A stretch of 64,000 nucleotides of DNA, taken from positions 62,001-126,000 of the forward strand of contig CABYFB010000005.1 in assembly GCA_902518165.1 (NCBI GenBank), read 5' to 3'. Below are positions 49,140 through 59,073 of this stretch, in pieces. How positions within the stretch are numbered: the first letter of the stretch is position 1; every line of letters begins with the position of its first letter. The translations under genes were made by a program, and so were the position numbers. Under the pieces are notes generated by a model. It was given only the letters and a program-made list of their open reading frames with translations, was not told where the DNA came from and searched no databases. This DNA is from an uncultured Pelagibacteraceae bacterium (GTDB lineage: Bacteria > Pseudomonadota > Alphaproteobacteria > Pelagibacterales > Pelagibacteraceae).

Positions 49140-49640
49140 ATGGAAAAAAATACCGAATTTGTAGAAAAACTAGTTCATATAAACAGAATAACTAAAGTTG
49201 TGAAAGGTGGAAGAAGATTTGGTTTTTCAGCTTTAGTAGTAGTTGGTAATCAGAATGGAAAAATTGGAATTGCTCATGCAAAAGCCAAACAAGTTCCTGA
49301 TGCAATCAAAAAAGCAAATGAGTTGGCTAGAAGAAAATTGATACAAATTCCTTTAAGAGATGGAAGAACAATCCATCATGACATATATGGTAAAGACGGT
49401 GCTGGAAAAATTAAATTAAGATCTGCACCCAAAGGAACTGGTATTATAGCAGGTGGACCAGTTAGAGCTGTATGTGAAGTACTAGGTATAAAAGATATTG
49501 TTGCTAAATCTTTAGGCACAGCAAACCCGCATAATGTAATTAGAGCTTGCATAAAAGCATTATCAAAACAAAACTCACCTAAAAATATTTCAAATTTAAG
49601 AAATAAAAAAATTTCAGAAATAATTGAGAAAAGAGGATAA
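49140..49640 (+). CDS. rpsE: 30S ribosomal protein S5
   Basis: S5 has a role in decoding accuracy. The 166-aa product has VVKGGRRFGFSALVVVGNQN, GKIGIAHAKAKQVPDAIKKA and the VRAVCEVLGIKDIVAKSLG region. Its stop overlaps the rplO start (TAATG), leaving no room for rpmD, which usually lies here. Confidence 0.98.
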   Translation: MEKNTEFVEKLVHINRITKVVKGGRRFGFSALVVVGNQNGKIGIAHAKAKQVPDAIKKANELARRKLIQIPLRDGRTIHHDIYGKDGAGKIKLRSAPKGTGIIAGGPVRAVCEVLGIKDIVAKSLGTANPHNVIRACIKALSKQNSPKNISNLRNKKISEIIEKRG

Positions 49641-50107
49641 TGACATCATTAAATACATTAAATAATCACAAAACTAGAAAAATTCGTGTTGGCAGAGGTA
49701 TAGGATCTGGTAAAGGAAAAACTTCTGGAAGAGGTGTTAAGGGACAAAAATCAAGATCTGGAGTAGCTATAAAAAGTTTTGAAGGTGGTCAAATGCCATT
49801 ATACAGAAGATTACCCAAAAGAGGTTTTAATTCGGTTAATAAAAATAAAAATAAAGTAGCAGTAATAAATCTAGGTGAATTACAAAAATTTATTGATTCA
49901 AAAAAAATTGGCGTAAATGACAAAATAAACATTGACACTTTTAAAAAATCTAAATTATTTAGAAAATCAATTAATAAATATAAAATTTTATCAAATGGGA
50001 ATTTTAATTCTAAAATTGATATTGTAGCAGATTACTCTTCTAAAATTGCAAAAGAAAAAATTGAAAAAGCTGGCGGTCAAATTACTCTTAAAAACCAATC
50101 TGAATAA
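49640..50107 (+). CDS. rplO: 50S ribosomal protein L15
   Basis: L15 binds 23S rRNA late in assembly. The 155-aa protein has RKIRVGRGIGSGKGKTSGRG, GQKSRSGVAIKSFEGGQMPL and YRRLPKRGFNS. It follows rpsE directly and overlaps secY by one base. Confidence 0.97.
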   Translation: MTSLNTLNNHKTRKIRVGRGIGSGKGKTSGRGVKGQKSRSGVAIKSFEGGQMPLYRRLPKRGFNSVNKNKNKVAVINLGELQKFIDSKKIGVNDKINIDTFKKSKLFRKSINKYKILSNGNFNSKIDIVADYSSKIAKEKIEKAGGQITLKNQSE

Positions 50108-51387
50108 TGAGCGCGTCAACTCAATCAAATGATTTAAGAAATAGAATTATATTTACACTACTTATACTCGCAGTTTATAGATTGGGTACTTTTGTTCCTC
50201 TTCCAGGAATTGATCCTGATCAACTTCAAATAATGATGGAGGGAAACCAAAAAGGATTATTAGGCATGTTTAATGTTTTTGCAGGAGGTGCTGTAAGTAG
50301 AATGGCAATTTTTGCTCTCGGAATAATGCCTTACATATCGTCTTCAATAATTGTCCAATTACTTACTGGAGTTTCCGACTATTTTAAAAATTTGAAGGCT
50401 CAAGGTGAGATGGGAAGACAAAAAATTACTCAAATAACTAGGTATGGAACCGTTTTGTTAGCAACAATACAGGGGTACGGATTAGCTGTGGGATTAGAAT
50501 CATCAGCGGACTTAGTAATTAACCCAGGAATATTTTTTAAAATTTCAACAGTTACAACAATTGTTGCCGGAACCATATTTTTAATGTGGCTTGGTGAACA
50601 AATTACACAAAGAGGTATTGGTAATGGTATTTCATTAATTATCTTTTCAGGTATTGTTGCTGAAATTCCTAGAGCTTTAGTTACAACATTCGAATTAGGA
50701 CGAACTGGAGCAATTTCAACTGTAATGATTATTTTTATATTTTTATTACTTGTGGTAACAATAATGTTTATTGTGTTTATGGAAAGAGCATTAAGAAAAA
50801 TTCTTATTAATTATCCTAAAAGACAAATGGGGAATAAAATGTACGGTGGAGACTCCTCACATTTACCATTAAAAATTAATTCAGCTGGTGTAATACCAGC
50901 AATTTTTGCTTCAGCACTACTATTGTTGCCAGTAACTTTTTCGAACTTTAATGTTTCTCAAAATGAAACATTTTTAAATATTTCTTCATACTTTTCTCAA
51001 GGTCAACCATTGTACATGTTATTATATGCATCAGGAATAATATTTTTTACATTTTTTTATACGTCAATTACATTCAATCCAACTGAAACTGCTGAAAATT
51101 TAAGAAAATATGGTGGATTTATTCCAGGAATAAGACCAGGTGAGAGCACAGCTCAATATATTGACACAATACTTACCAGACTAACAACAATTGGTGCATT
51201 ATATCTTGCATTAGTCTGCTTAATGCCAGAATTTCTAATTGCTAACTATCCAATTCCTTTTTATTTGGGCGGTGCATCAGTTTTAATTGTTGTTGTTGTT
51301 GCCATTGATACTGTCACACAAATTCAAACTAGGTTGATGAGTTCTCAATATGAGCAACTTATTAAAAAAACAAAATTTGGTAGATAA
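50107..51387 (+). CDS. secY: Preprotein translocase subunit SecY
   Basis: SecY is the protein-conducting channel of the inner membrane. The 426-aa protein has ten predicted membrane helices, signature 1 in TFVPLPGIDP with the plug region after it, signature 2 in GQQI-like LGEQITQRGIGNGISLIIF, and the C5 loop KYGGFIPGIRPGESTAQYI. It is coupled to rplO upstream and ends one base before adk. Confidence 0.98.
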   Translation: MSASTQSNDLRNRIIFTLLILAVYRLGTFVPLPGIDPDQLQIMMEGNQKGLLGMFNVFAGGAVSRMAIFALGIMPYISSSIIVQLLTGVSDYFKNLKAQGEMGRQKITQITRYGTVLLATIQGYGLAVGLESSADLVINPGIFFKISTVTTIVAGTIFLMWLGEQITQRGIGNGISLIIFSGIVAEIPRALVTTFELGRTGAISTVMIIFIFLLLVVTIMFIVFMERALRKILINYPKRQMGNKMYGGDSSHLPLKINSAGVIPAIFASALLLLPVTFSNFNVSQNETFLNISSYFSQGQPLYMLLYASGIIFFTFFYTSITFNPTETAENLRKYGGFIPGIRPGESTAQYIDTILTRLTTIGALYLALVCLMPEFLIANYPIPFYLGGASVLIVVVVAIDTVTQIQTRLMSSQYEQLIKKTKFGR

Positions 51388-51951
51388 GTGAATATAATAT
51401 TGTTTGGCCCTCCAGGAGCTGGAAAAGGCACTCAAGCTAAATATCTTGTAAAAAAATTAAACGGTTATCAAATTTCTACCGGAGATATTTTAAGAGAGGA
51501 AATTAAAAAAGACACAGATATAGGAAAAAAAATAATAAATAATATGAACGAAGGGAAATTTGTTAGCGATGAGATCGTTAATAGCCTATTAAAAAATCAT
51601 GTTTTTGATCCTTACAAAAAAGGAAAATTAATATTTGATGGCTATCCTAGATCACTTAGCCAAGCTAAAAATTTAGATTTATTGCTAAATAGTTCAAATC
51701 AAAAGATAGATTATATTTTCTTTTTAAATGTAAACAAAGAAACTATTGTGGAAAGAATAAAAAAAAGGAAAATTCTAGAAAGAAGAACTGATGACGATGT
51801 AGATACTACATTAAAGAGATATGATACATATATTGAAACTACTAGACCAGTATTGGATTACTATTCAATAAATTCAAATTTTCATGAGATTGATGGAACG
51901 ATAGAAATTAATCAAATAACTAGTAAAATAGAGGCTTTTTTGAATGTTTAA
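51388..51951 (+). CDS. adk: Adenylate kinase, short form
   Basis: Adk balances AMP, ADP and ATP. The 187-aa protein has P-loop GPPGAGKGT at 7-15, the AMP-site TGDILREE, and FDGYPRSLSQA. The LID domain is reduced: ILERRTDDD replaces the larger insert with a zinc- or hydrogen-bonded knuckle in the 215-aa long form. The start is a GTG directly after the secY stop. Confidence 0.96.
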   Translation: MNIILFGPPGAGKGTQAKYLVKKLNGYQISTGDILREEIKKDTDIGKKIINNMNEGKFVSDEIVNSLLKNHVFDPYKKGKLIFDGYPRSLSQAKNLDLLLNSSNQKIDYIFFLNVNKETIVERIKKRKILERRTDDDVDTTLKRYDTYIETTRPVLDYYSINSNFHEIDGTIEINQITSKIEAFLNV

Positions 51952-51955
51952 GACA

Positions 51956-51983
51956 TTGACTTTGACTAATCTTCTTATATAAA
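51956..51983 (+). promoter_or_regulatory. Promoter of rpsM-rpsK-rpoA-rplQ
   Basis: TTGACT (51956-51961), a 16-bp spacer and TATAAA (51978-51983) lie in the 55-bp gap between adk and rpsM, one of few gaps in this cluster. The start would be near 51990, 17 bases before the rpsM ATG. It matches the separate alpha-operon promoter known in other bacteria. Confidence 0.6.
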
Positions 51984-52006
51984 AGGCACAATTTATCACT
52001 AAAATT

Positions 52007-52390
52007 ATGGCTCGTATTGCAGGTGTAAACATACCACAAAATAAATTAGTTCATGTTGGACTTACATATATTTATGGAATAGGAAATAAGTTTTCTCAAC
52101 AAATTTGTACTGAATTAGAAATACCTAAATCAAAGAGGGTAAATGAACTAACTGATGATCAAATTTTAAAAATCAGGGAGTATATTGATCAAAGATTTAC
52201 TGTTGAAGGTGATTTAAGAAGAGAAACATCATTAAGTATAAAAAGACTAATCGATCTTGCTACCTATAGAGGATCTAGGCATAGAAAAAAGCTTCCTGTT
52301 AGAGGTCAAAGAACAAGATGCAATTCTAGAACTAGAAAAGGAAAAGCTATTGCAATTGCAGGTAAAAAATTAACCCCACTTAAAAAATAA
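52007..52390 (+). CDS. rpsM: 30S ribosomal protein S13
   Basis: S13 contacts the 50S subunit and P-site tRNA. The 127-aa protein has [20 protein letters not shown], the helix-two-turn-helix region, and the C-terminal [20 protein letters not shown] with a short basic tail. Unusually, neither rpmJ (L36) nor infA precedes it. Confidence 0.98.
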   Translation: MARIAGVNIPQNKLVHVGLTYIYGIGNKFSQQICTELEIPKSKRVNELTDDQILKIREYIDQRFTVEGDLRRETSLSIKRLIDLATYRGSRHRKKLPVRGQRTRCNSRTRKGKAIAIAGKKLTPLKK

Positions 52391-52827
52391 TGAAAAAAGA
52401 AGTAACTGAAAATAAAGAACAGAAATCAGAAGTTAAGACTAAAAAAAGTTCCTATTCTAAAAAGAAAAAAGGAAAAAAAAATATTCTAAATGGAATTGCA
52501 TATGTGCAGTCTACTTTTAATAATACAATAGTCTCGATCGCAGATACTAATGGAAATGTAGTTTCCTGGGCATCTGCTGGTCAGAAAGGCTTTAAAGGCT
52601 CTCGTAAATCAACACCATACGCAGCACAAGTTGCTGCTGATTCAGCTGCAGCCAAAGCTTTGGAAGTAGGCATGAAAATTTTGTCCGTTGAAGTTAAAGG
52701 CCCTGGTTCTGGAAGAGAGACTGCTTTAAGAGCATTACAGGCTAGAGGATTTAAAATCATATCAATCAAAGATACAACACCAATGCCACACAATGGTACG
52801 AGACCACCTAAAAAAAGGAGAGTTTAA
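52390..52827 (+). CDS. rpsK: 30S ribosomal protein S11
   Basis: S11 forms part of the 30S platform. The 145-aa protein has the family core [40 protein letters not shown] and [17 protein letters not shown] lysine/glutamate/serine-rich N-terminal extension of about 25 residues precedes the core. Confidence 0.97.
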   Translation: MKKEVTENKEQKSEVKTKKSSYSKKKKGKKNILNGIAYVQSTFNNTIVSIADTNGNVVSWASAGQKGFKGSRKSTPYAAQVAADSAAAKALEVGMKILSVEVKGPGSGRETALRALQARGFKIISIKDTTPMPHNGTRPPKKRRV

Positions 52828-53855
52828 TGGAGCAAACAGAGGTAAATTCAAAAAATTGGAAATCATTAATTAAACCAACAAAACTAGATGTTCAATTAAG
52901 TGATGATAAAGCATTTGCAAAAATCACTGCCGAACCTCTAGAAAAAGGATATGGGTTAACACTTGGTAATTCATTAAGAAGAATACTTTTATCCTCTATT
53001 AGAGGAACTGCTGTAACTTCTATACAGATAGATGGTGTATTACATGAATTTACATCTATTAAAGGTGTTAGAGAAGATGTCACTGATATTGTATTAAATA
53101 TTAAATCTTTAGCTTTAAAAAGTACATCTGATGATCCAAAAAAATTAATACTTGACGCTAAGGGACCTGGAGAAATAAAGGCATCCGATATAACTTCTGT
53201 TGCTGATATTGAAATATTAAATCCAGATTTGGTTATTTGTAATTTGGATGAAAATACTAAATTTCACATGGAAATGTCTGTAGGTACTGGAAAAGGATAT
53301 GTATCTGCCGATATGAATAAACCAGAGGAACCACCACTAGGCTTGATTCCAATAGACTCATTATTCAGTCCAGTTAAAAAAGTTTCTTATTCAGTTAGTA
53401 CAGCAAGAGAGGGAAAAGCCTTAGATTATGATAAATTAACAATGGAAGTTGAAACAAATGGATCAATCTCAGCAGAGGATGCTGTTGCTTATTCAGCAAG
53501 GATTTTTCAAGATCAACTAGGAATGTTTGTTAATTTTGATGAGCCACAAGAAGTTATTGTAAAAGAGCAACCTACAGAGCCAGAATTTAATAAAAACTTG
53601 TTAAGAAAAGTTGATGAATTGGAACTTTCAGTAAGATCAATGAACTGTCTAAAAAATGATAATATTATCTATATTGGTGATTTAGTGCAAAAATCAGAAG
53701 GAGAAATGTTAAGAACACCTAATTTCGGAAGAAAATCATTAAATGAGATTAAAGAAGTGTTAACAGGTATGTCATTATATCTTGGAATGGAAATTCCAAA
53801 CTGGCCACCAGATAATATTGCTGAATTATCTAAAAAGCTAGAGGAAGCTATCTAA
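52827..53855 (+). CDS. rpoA: DNA-directed RNA polymerase subunit alpha
   Basis: Alpha dimerises to nucleate RNA polymerase, and its C-terminal domain contacts UP elements and activators. The 342-aa product has the N-terminal domain with [20 protein letters not shown] and [14 protein letters not shown], a linker near residue 240, and a CTD with helix-hairpin-helix [20 protein letters not shown]. It overlaps rpsK and rplQ by one base. Confidence 0.99.
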   Translation: MEQTEVNSKNWKSLIKPTKLDVQLSDDKAFAKITAEPLEKGYGLTLGNSLRRILLSSIRGTAVTSIQIDGVLHEFTSIKGVREDVTDIVLNIKSLALKSTSDDPKKLILDAKGPGEIKASDITSVADIEILNPDLVICNLDENTKFHMEMSVGTGKGYVSADMNKPEEPPLGLIPIDSLFSPVKKVSYSVSTAREGKALDYDKLTMEVETNGSISAEDAVAYSARIFQDQLGMFVNFDEPQEVIVKEQPTEPEFNKNLLRKVDELELSVRSMNCLKNDNIIYIGDLVQKSEGEMLRTPNFGRKSLNEIKEVLTGMSLYLGMEIPNWPPDNIAELSKKLEEAI

Positions 53856-54298
53856 TGAGACATAAAATGGGCTATAAAAAGCTCAACAGAACTTCTGAAC
53901 ATAGAAAAGCTTTAATTAAAAATATGCTAAACTCATTAATAAAATATGAGCAAATTACAACAACTTTACCAAAAGCAAAAGTTTTAAAACCTCAAGCTGA
54001 TAAAATCATAACACTTGGAAAGAATGATACACTATCTAATACAAAAACACTGATCTCAAAACTTCAAGATATCAAATCTACAAATAAAGTTAAAAAAACA
54101 CTTTCTAAGAGATACGAAAATAGAAAAGGTGGATATACAAGAATTATTAAGGCAGGGTTTAGATATGGTGACAATGCACCAATGGCGGTAATTGAATTTG
54201 TTGATAGGGATGTTGAAGCAAAAAGGGTTGATAGAAAGAAAAAGAACCCAACTAAAGATACACCGAAGGTAGAAGACAAAAAGCAAGCTACAGCTTAG
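53855..54298 (+). CDS. rplQ: 50S ribosomal protein L17
   Basis: L17 lies near the tunnel exit. The 147-aa product has [40 protein letters not shown] and [20 protein letters not shown], plus a basic C-terminal tail ([17 protein letters not shown]). It ends the ribosomal superoperon; no clear intrinsic terminator follows in the 60-bp gap. Confidence 0.97.
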   Translation: MRHKMGYKKLNRTSEHRKALIKNMLNSLIKYEQITTTLPKAKVLKPQADKIITLGKNDTLSNTKTLISKLQDIKSTNKVKKTLSKRYENRKGGYTRIIKAGFRYGDNAPMAVIEFVDRDVEAKRVDRKKKNPTKDTPKVEDKKQATA

Positions 54299-54358
54299 TT
54301 TTTAATTCATATTTTATTGATGTTGTAAAACAATTATTTAATATTTTATATTGACGAA

Positions 54359-55276
54359 ATGAAAAATATAATTTTTCAAATAATTATAATATTTATTTTT
54401 ACAACTAATATTTTAAAAGCAAATCCATCAAAAATTGACGGTTTAAAATTTTATACATTAGGCGATGATAACATGCCTTGGTTTAATTTAGATAATGAAA
54501 AAGATTTAATTGACTTATCAAATATTGACTGCCAATGGAGTCATGGAAAAAAAACAAAATGCAGAATACACTTATCACCTTTGTATAACTTTCCTAAAGA
54601 TGGATTGTTAATTCAAAATAAAATTGTTAGATCTGGCAAAATTGCTTGGAAATTTAAAAACGGTGATGGTGATTGCGGTCAACAAAGAAAATCAGATGAG
54701 TGCAATACCTTTAGAGAAAGATCTGAAGTCAGCATGTTAGGGTTAAAGTCTAAAAATACATGGTTTAAATTTAGTATTTATATTCCTGACAATAGTGAAT
54801 TTACTATTCCTATAAGTAATACTATATGGCAAATACATTCTAAAGCGGGTCCAGTAAATTTTATGTTTAGAATAGCTCCAAATGGAGATTTACAATGGAC
54901 AGATTTTGTAAATCATAGTTTTGGAGGTTTTGACACTTATAAAATTTTAGAAGCAAACAATGTTAAAGGTAAATGGAATGATTTTGTTGTTAATATGGAA
55001 TTTGTTGATTGGCCAAATAAGAGTTTTATTAAGATTTGGGCAAATAATGAACTTGTAGTTAATTACAATGGATTGACAAATAATAATATAAGTAAACAGT
55101 CGTATATGAAGTTTGGTATATACAAAAGTAATATCAATAGGTTTAATATAATGCATAAAGGCAATCCTCCAAAAAGAGCTGATACAATTGTATATTATGA
55201 TTCCATAGCTATAGCTAAAAAGTGCAAAGACCTTAAGCTAGATCAAGAAAATAATAGTTGTAAAAAATTAAAATAA
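54359..55276 (+). CDS. Secreted polysaccharide lyase-like protein (heparin lyase I-like fold)
   Basis: The 305-aa protein starts with a signal peptide (about residues 1-21, ending near LKANPS). The rest resembles the polysaccharide lyase jelly-roll family of PF14099 type: FRERSEVSMLGLKSKNTWFK with the R-E-R-S-E arrangement, a SNTIWQIHSK strand, MFRIAPNGDLQW, GKWNDFVVNMEFVDWPNKSF and MKFGIYKS. Cysteines in DCGQQRKSDEC and near the C-terminus suggest periplasmic disulfides. Substrate is unknown; lysis of a uronate-containing glycan is an inference from the fold. A TATATT element lies just before the ATG, but no clear ribosome binding site is seen. Confidence 0.68.
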   Translation: MKNIIFQIIIIFIFTTNILKANPSKIDGLKFYTLGDDNMPWFNLDNEKDLIDLSNIDCQWSHGKKTKCRIHLSPLYNFPKDGLLIQNKIVRSGKIAWKFKNGDGDCGQQRKSDECNTFRERSEVSMLGLKSKNTWFKFSIYIPDNSEFTIPISNTIWQIHSKAGPVNFMFRIAPNGDLQWTDFVNHSFGGFDTYKILEANNVKGKWNDFVVNMEFVDWPNKSFIKIWANNELVVNYNGLTNNNISKQSYMKFGIYKSNINRFNIMHKGNPPKRADTIVYYDSIAIAKKCKDLKLDQENNSCKKLK

Positions 55277-55278
55277 AA

Positions 55279-56187
55279 ATGAAAAAATCAATTAACGTAG
55301 ATAAATCTTTTAATGACATGCGTATTGATAGATTTATTCGAAATCATTTAGGAAAAATTCCACAAGGACTTATTGAAAAAAACCTAAGAAATGGAAAATT
55401 AAAATTAAATCAGAAAAAAGTAAGAAGCTCCCAAAAAGTTAAAACGGGTGATAAACTTAATATTTATAATTTAAATTTTGAAGAAAAAATTGAGCAACTC
55501 AAAAAAAAATATAATCCTAGTATTGAAATTATAAAAGAAAATGAAGATTTAATTATTGAAAATAATAACAATTTTGTTGTTCTAAATAAACAATCAGGAA
55601 TTTCAGTGCAGGGTGGTACAAAATCTAAAAAAAATATAATTGATATATTTGCAAAAAGTAATTTATTCAGAGATGAGAAACCTTATTCTGTTCACAGATT
55701 AGATAAGGATACTTCTGGTGTTTTTATAATTGCCAAAAATAGAGAAACTGCTCAACTACTTACCTCACTTTTTAGATTAAGAAAAATTTATAAAACTTAT
55801 TTAGCAATATGTAATGGTGAATTAATTTTAAACGATAAAGGCATTTTAAAAGATGATTTAATTAGATTTGAAAATAAAAAAAAAATTGTTGAAAAAGCTG
55901 AAACAAAATATGAAATTTTAGATAAAAATAATAATGCAACCTTTATTCAGTTAAATCCAATAACAGGTAGAAAACATCAATTAAGAAAACAATTATTCAA
56001 TTTAGGAAATTCAATTATTGGTGATAAAAAATATAATTCAACAAATAATTCGAAAGTAAATAATAAAAATTTGATGTTACATTCATATGAAATAAAATTT
56101 AAAATTAATAAAAAAAAATATACATTTAGAGCAACACCTCCAAATTATTTTAGAAATACGTTAAAAACAAAAAGACTCAATTTTTAA
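55279..56187 (+). CDS. rluC: RluC-type 23S rRNA pseudouridine synthase
   Basis: RluC/RluD enzymes isomerise uridines in 23S rRNA. The 302-aa protein has an N-terminal S4 domain (about 12-65) and the catalytic block [10 protein letters not shown] with D142, followed by [14 protein letters not shown] and [15 protein letters not shown]. Layout fits RluC more than RluD, but the target uridines are not assignable. It begins two bases after the lyase-like gene and overlaps the convergent lipB by 11 bp. Confidence 0.88.
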   Translation: MKKSINVDKSFNDMRIDRFIRNHLGKIPQGLIEKNLRNGKLKLNQKKVRSSQKVKTGDKLNIYNLNFEEKIEQLKKKYNPSIEIIKENEDLIIENNNNFVVLNKQSGISVQGGTKSKKNIIDIFAKSNLFRDEKPYSVHRLDKDTSGVFIIAKNRETAQLLTSLFRLRKIYKTYLAICNGELILNDKGILKDDLIRFENKKKIVEKAETKYEILDKNNNATFIQLNPITGRKHQLRKQLFNLGNSIIGDKKYNSTNNSKVNNKNLMLHSYEIKFKINKKKYTFRATPPNYFRNTLKTKRLNF

Positions 56188-56800
56188 TGTTTAATAAAAA
56201 ATTTTTTATTAAATATTTATCAATATTTTTATAATTTTGTTTTTTAATCTTATTTAAATTTGAAACTCCTCTGTCTCTGATACCGCAGGGAACTATCTTT
56301 TTATATACATTAAGATTGTTCGATATATTTAATGCAAATCCATGATAAGCAATCCATTTTTTTACTTTTATACCTATTGCTGCAATTTTATCTATTTTTC
56401 CAGATTTGTGCTCAAACCAAATTCCAATATTTTTTCTATCAGCAAAACATTTTATATTGTAAATTTTTAGGGTATCTATAATTGTTTTTTCAATTGCAGT
56501 TATTATTTTTTTTATATTTTTACCTCTTTTGTTTAAGTCGATCACAAAATAAAAAACTAATTGACCTGGACCATGATATGTTATTTTTCCACCTCTATTC
56601 GTTTTAATAAAGTTTATGGATTTATCTAAAATCTCATTATGATTAAAACTTGTCCCACCTGTGTAAATCTCTTCATGCTCAAGTATCCAAACAAGTTCAT
56701 TATTTTTATTTTCTTTGATTTGCTCCAATCTATCTTCAAGCATATCTATCGCAGATTTATATTTTATTGGTTTTACTGACTTTTTGATCTCTATTGTCAT
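56177..56800 (-). CDS. lipB: Octanoyltransferase (lipoate biosynthesis)
   Basis: LipB moves octanoyl groups from ACP to lipoyl domains. The 207-aa protein has [12 protein letters not shown] at 69-80, the catalytic lysine K138 in [17 protein letters not shown], and the catalytic C172 in [11 protein letters not shown]. Its start is divergent from mgtE with a 61-bp gap. The 3' end overlaps rluC by 11 bp. Confidence 0.95.
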   Translation of the reverse strand: MTIEIKKSVKPIKYKSAIDMLEDRLEQIKENKNNELVWILEHEEIYTGGTSFNHNEILDKSINFIKTNRGGKITYHGPGQLVFYFVIDLNKRGKNIKKIITAIEKTIIDTLKIYNIKCFADRKNIGIWFEHKSGKIDKIAAIGIKVKKWIAYHGFALNISNNLNVYKKIVPCGIRDRGVSNLNKIKKQNYKNIDKYLIKNFLLNIKN

Positions 56801-56861
56801 TATAAATTTGTATTATTTATATTTTGTATTAATAGTGCCAACTAAATTATAGGTAAATTTT

Positions 56862-58235
56862 ATGACTATAGTGAAAAAAATAAAAGATAAAAAAGTAAAC
56901 TTTGAATTTAACAAAGAATTCATTAAAGTTGTCACAGATAAAATTGCCTCAAATGATGCCAAATTTATTACAAATTCGTTCAATGCTATGCATCCAGCAG
57001 ATGCTGCTGACATAATTGAACATTTAAGTCAAAATGATAGAGAAAATTTAATAAAATTAAATAGTTTCAAAGTTGATCCTGAAGTTTTTGTTGAATTAAA
57101 TGAGTCAATTCAGTCAGAGATGATTGCTTATTTATCATCTGATTCAATAGTAAACATATTAAAAAATTTAGAATCAGACGACGCAATTAAGATTTTAGAA
57201 AATGTAGACGAAAAAGAAAAAAATACAATCCTTAGTTCATTACCTCCAAAAGACCGATTTGCATTACTTGAAAGTTTAAGTTATCCAGAAGACTCTGCTG
57301 CTAGATTAATGCAGCGTGAGTTTACAGCTATACCAAGTAACTGGTCTGTAGGACAAACAATAGATTATCTAAGAGAAAATAAAGAACTTCCAGAAGAATT
57401 TCTCGAAATATTTATAGTTGATCAAGAATTCAAACCTATTGGTACAGTACCTTCTTCAAGAGTATTAAGAACTCCAAGAGATACAAAAATGATGGCTATA
57501 ATGGCTGAATCTCAAACATTAATACCGGTTGATATGGATAGAGAAGAAGTTGGTAATTTATTTGAAAATTACAATTTGAGTTCAGCAGCTGTAGTAGATA
57601 AGTCTGACAAATTAGTTGGGATGATAGCATATGATGATGTTCTAACTGTGTTAAAAGAAGAAGCTGAAGAGGATGTACTAAGATTAGCTGGAGTAGGTGA
57701 CGAAGAAATAACCGATGGAGTAATAACAAAAACCAAGAGAAGATTTAATTGGTTATTATTAAACTTGTTTACAGCCTTTCTTGCAACCTATTGTATTAGT
57801 TTATTTGGCGCCACTATAGAACAAATGGTTGTTCTAGCTTTTTTAATGCCAATTGTAGCATCAATGGGTGGTAATGCTGGCATGCAAACATTAGCTGTCA
57901 CAGTACGATCGTTAGCAACACAAGATTTAACAAAAAATAATTTTACAAATAATATTATTAAAGAATTCAATATTGGAGTTTTAAATGGAGTTATTTTTGC
58001 AATTATAAGTTCTTTGATAGTTCAACTATGGTTTAATGATATTCAGCTCTCACTAATAATTTCAATTTCAATGGTTTTAACTATGATAGTTGCCGGTCTT
58101 TTTGGTATTTTAGTGCCAGTTACCTTAAATAAAATGAAAATTGATCCTGCAATTTCCTCTAGTGTATTTGTTACAACAATAACAGACGTAATTGGATTTG
58201 TTTCTTTCTTAGGTGTAGGAGCTTATTTTTTATAG
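56862..58235 (+). CDS. mgtE: Magnesium transporter MgtE
   Basis: MgtE is a dimeric Mg2+ channel gated by cytoplasmic magnesium. The 457-aa protein has the N-terminal superhelical domain (about 30-135, with MHPADAADIIEHL), two CBS domains (about 140-265) and five membrane helices from about 290, including MPIVASMGGNAGMQTLAV, the pore signature. The upstream gap is only 61 bp, too short for an M-box riboswitch. Its stop abuts the panC stop. Confidence 0.96.
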   Translation: MTIVKKIKDKKVNFEFNKEFIKVVTDKIASNDAKFITNSFNAMHPADAADIIEHLSQNDRENLIKLNSFKVDPEVFVELNESIQSEMIAYLSSDSIVNILKNLESDDAIKILENVDEKEKNTILSSLPPKDRFALLESLSYPEDSAARLMQREFTAIPSNWSVGQTIDYLRENKELPEEFLEIFIVDQEFKPIGTVPSSRVLRTPRDTKMMAIMAESQTLIPVDMDREEVGNLFENYNLSSAAVVDKSDKLVGMIAYDDVLTVLKEEAEEDVLRLAGVGDEEITDGVITKTKRRFNWLLLNLFTAFLATYCISLFGATIEQMVVLAFLMPIVASMGGNAGMQTLAVTVRSLATQDLTKNNFTNNIIKEFNIGVLNGVIFAIISSLIVQLWFNDIQLSLIISISMVLTMIVAGLFGILVPVTLNKMKIDPAISSSVFVTTITDVIGFVSFLGVGAYFL

Positions 58236-59039
58236 TCAAAAATTATCAATCAATCTTACTCCATTAATATGATAGGCAATAAATAGTCTATATTTAGATT
58301 TAAAATTATCTAATTTCATTTTTTTCTCATCTCTAAATTCAAGATAATCAATTGTAATTTTAAATTTATTTTCAAGCTCATATTTAGATTTTGACAAATC
58401 CACAAATTTATTATTTTGAGAGAGCTTTTTAATCTTATCCAATTTGATGGCTATTTTTGACGCTTTTTTTATAGATGATTTATTTAACAATTTGTTTCTT
58501 GTGGATAAAGCAATTTTATTATTTTCTCGAATGGTGGGACAACCAACAATATTTATTTTATATTTTTTTCCTAATATTCTTTTAATTAACATGTATTGTT
58601 GAAAATCTTTTTCGCCCATATAAACATGCTTTGATTTAATAATAGATAACAATCTATTCATAACGTTTAATACACCTTCAAAATGACCTTTTCTATATCT
58701 AGCACACAAAATTATATCAGATTTATTAAGTTTAAAATTCTTCATTCTATTTTTATAAATTTCATTGACCTCTGGTAAAAACAAATAGTTAACTTTTAGT
58801 TTTTTTAATATTGAAATATCTTTTCTTATATTCCTAGGATAATTCTTAAAATCTTTTTTTTGATTAAATTGTGTTGGATTGACAAAAATACTTACTATCG
58901 TTTCTTTGTTATTTTTTTGTGAAATTTTTATTAAAGATACGTGGCCTTTATGAATTCCCCCCATTGTAGGCACAAATCCAACATTTATGTAATTTTTTAC
59001 TGCCTTATTTAGTTCAAAAATATTTTTTAAAATTTTCAT
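58236..59039 (-). CDS. panC: Pantothenate synthetase
   Basis: PanC joins pantoate and beta-alanine with ATP to make pantothenate. The 267-aa protein has VGFVPTMGGIHKGHVSLI with the HIGH-like HKGH, FVNPTQFNQKKDFKNYPR, MGEKDFQQYMLIK, and REN.IALSTRN near residue 190. It is slightly shorter than the usual 280. No panB is visible in the window. Confidence 0.95.
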   Translation of the reverse strand: MKILKNIFELNKAVKNYINVGFVPTMGGIHKGHVSLIKISQKNNKETIVSIFVNPTQFNQKKDFKNYPRNIRKDISILKKLKVNYLFLPEVNEIYKNRMKNFKLNKSDIILCARYRKGHFEGVLNVMNRLLSIIKSKHVYMGEKDFQQYMLIKRILGKKYKINIVGCPTIRENNKIALSTRNKLLNKSSIKKASKIAIKLDKIKKLSQNNKFVDLSKSKYELENKFKITIDYLEFRDEKKMKLDNFKSKYRLFIAYHINGVRLIDNF

Positions 59040-59073
59040 TTTTAATAAATTTGATTATAAGTAAAACATCTTA

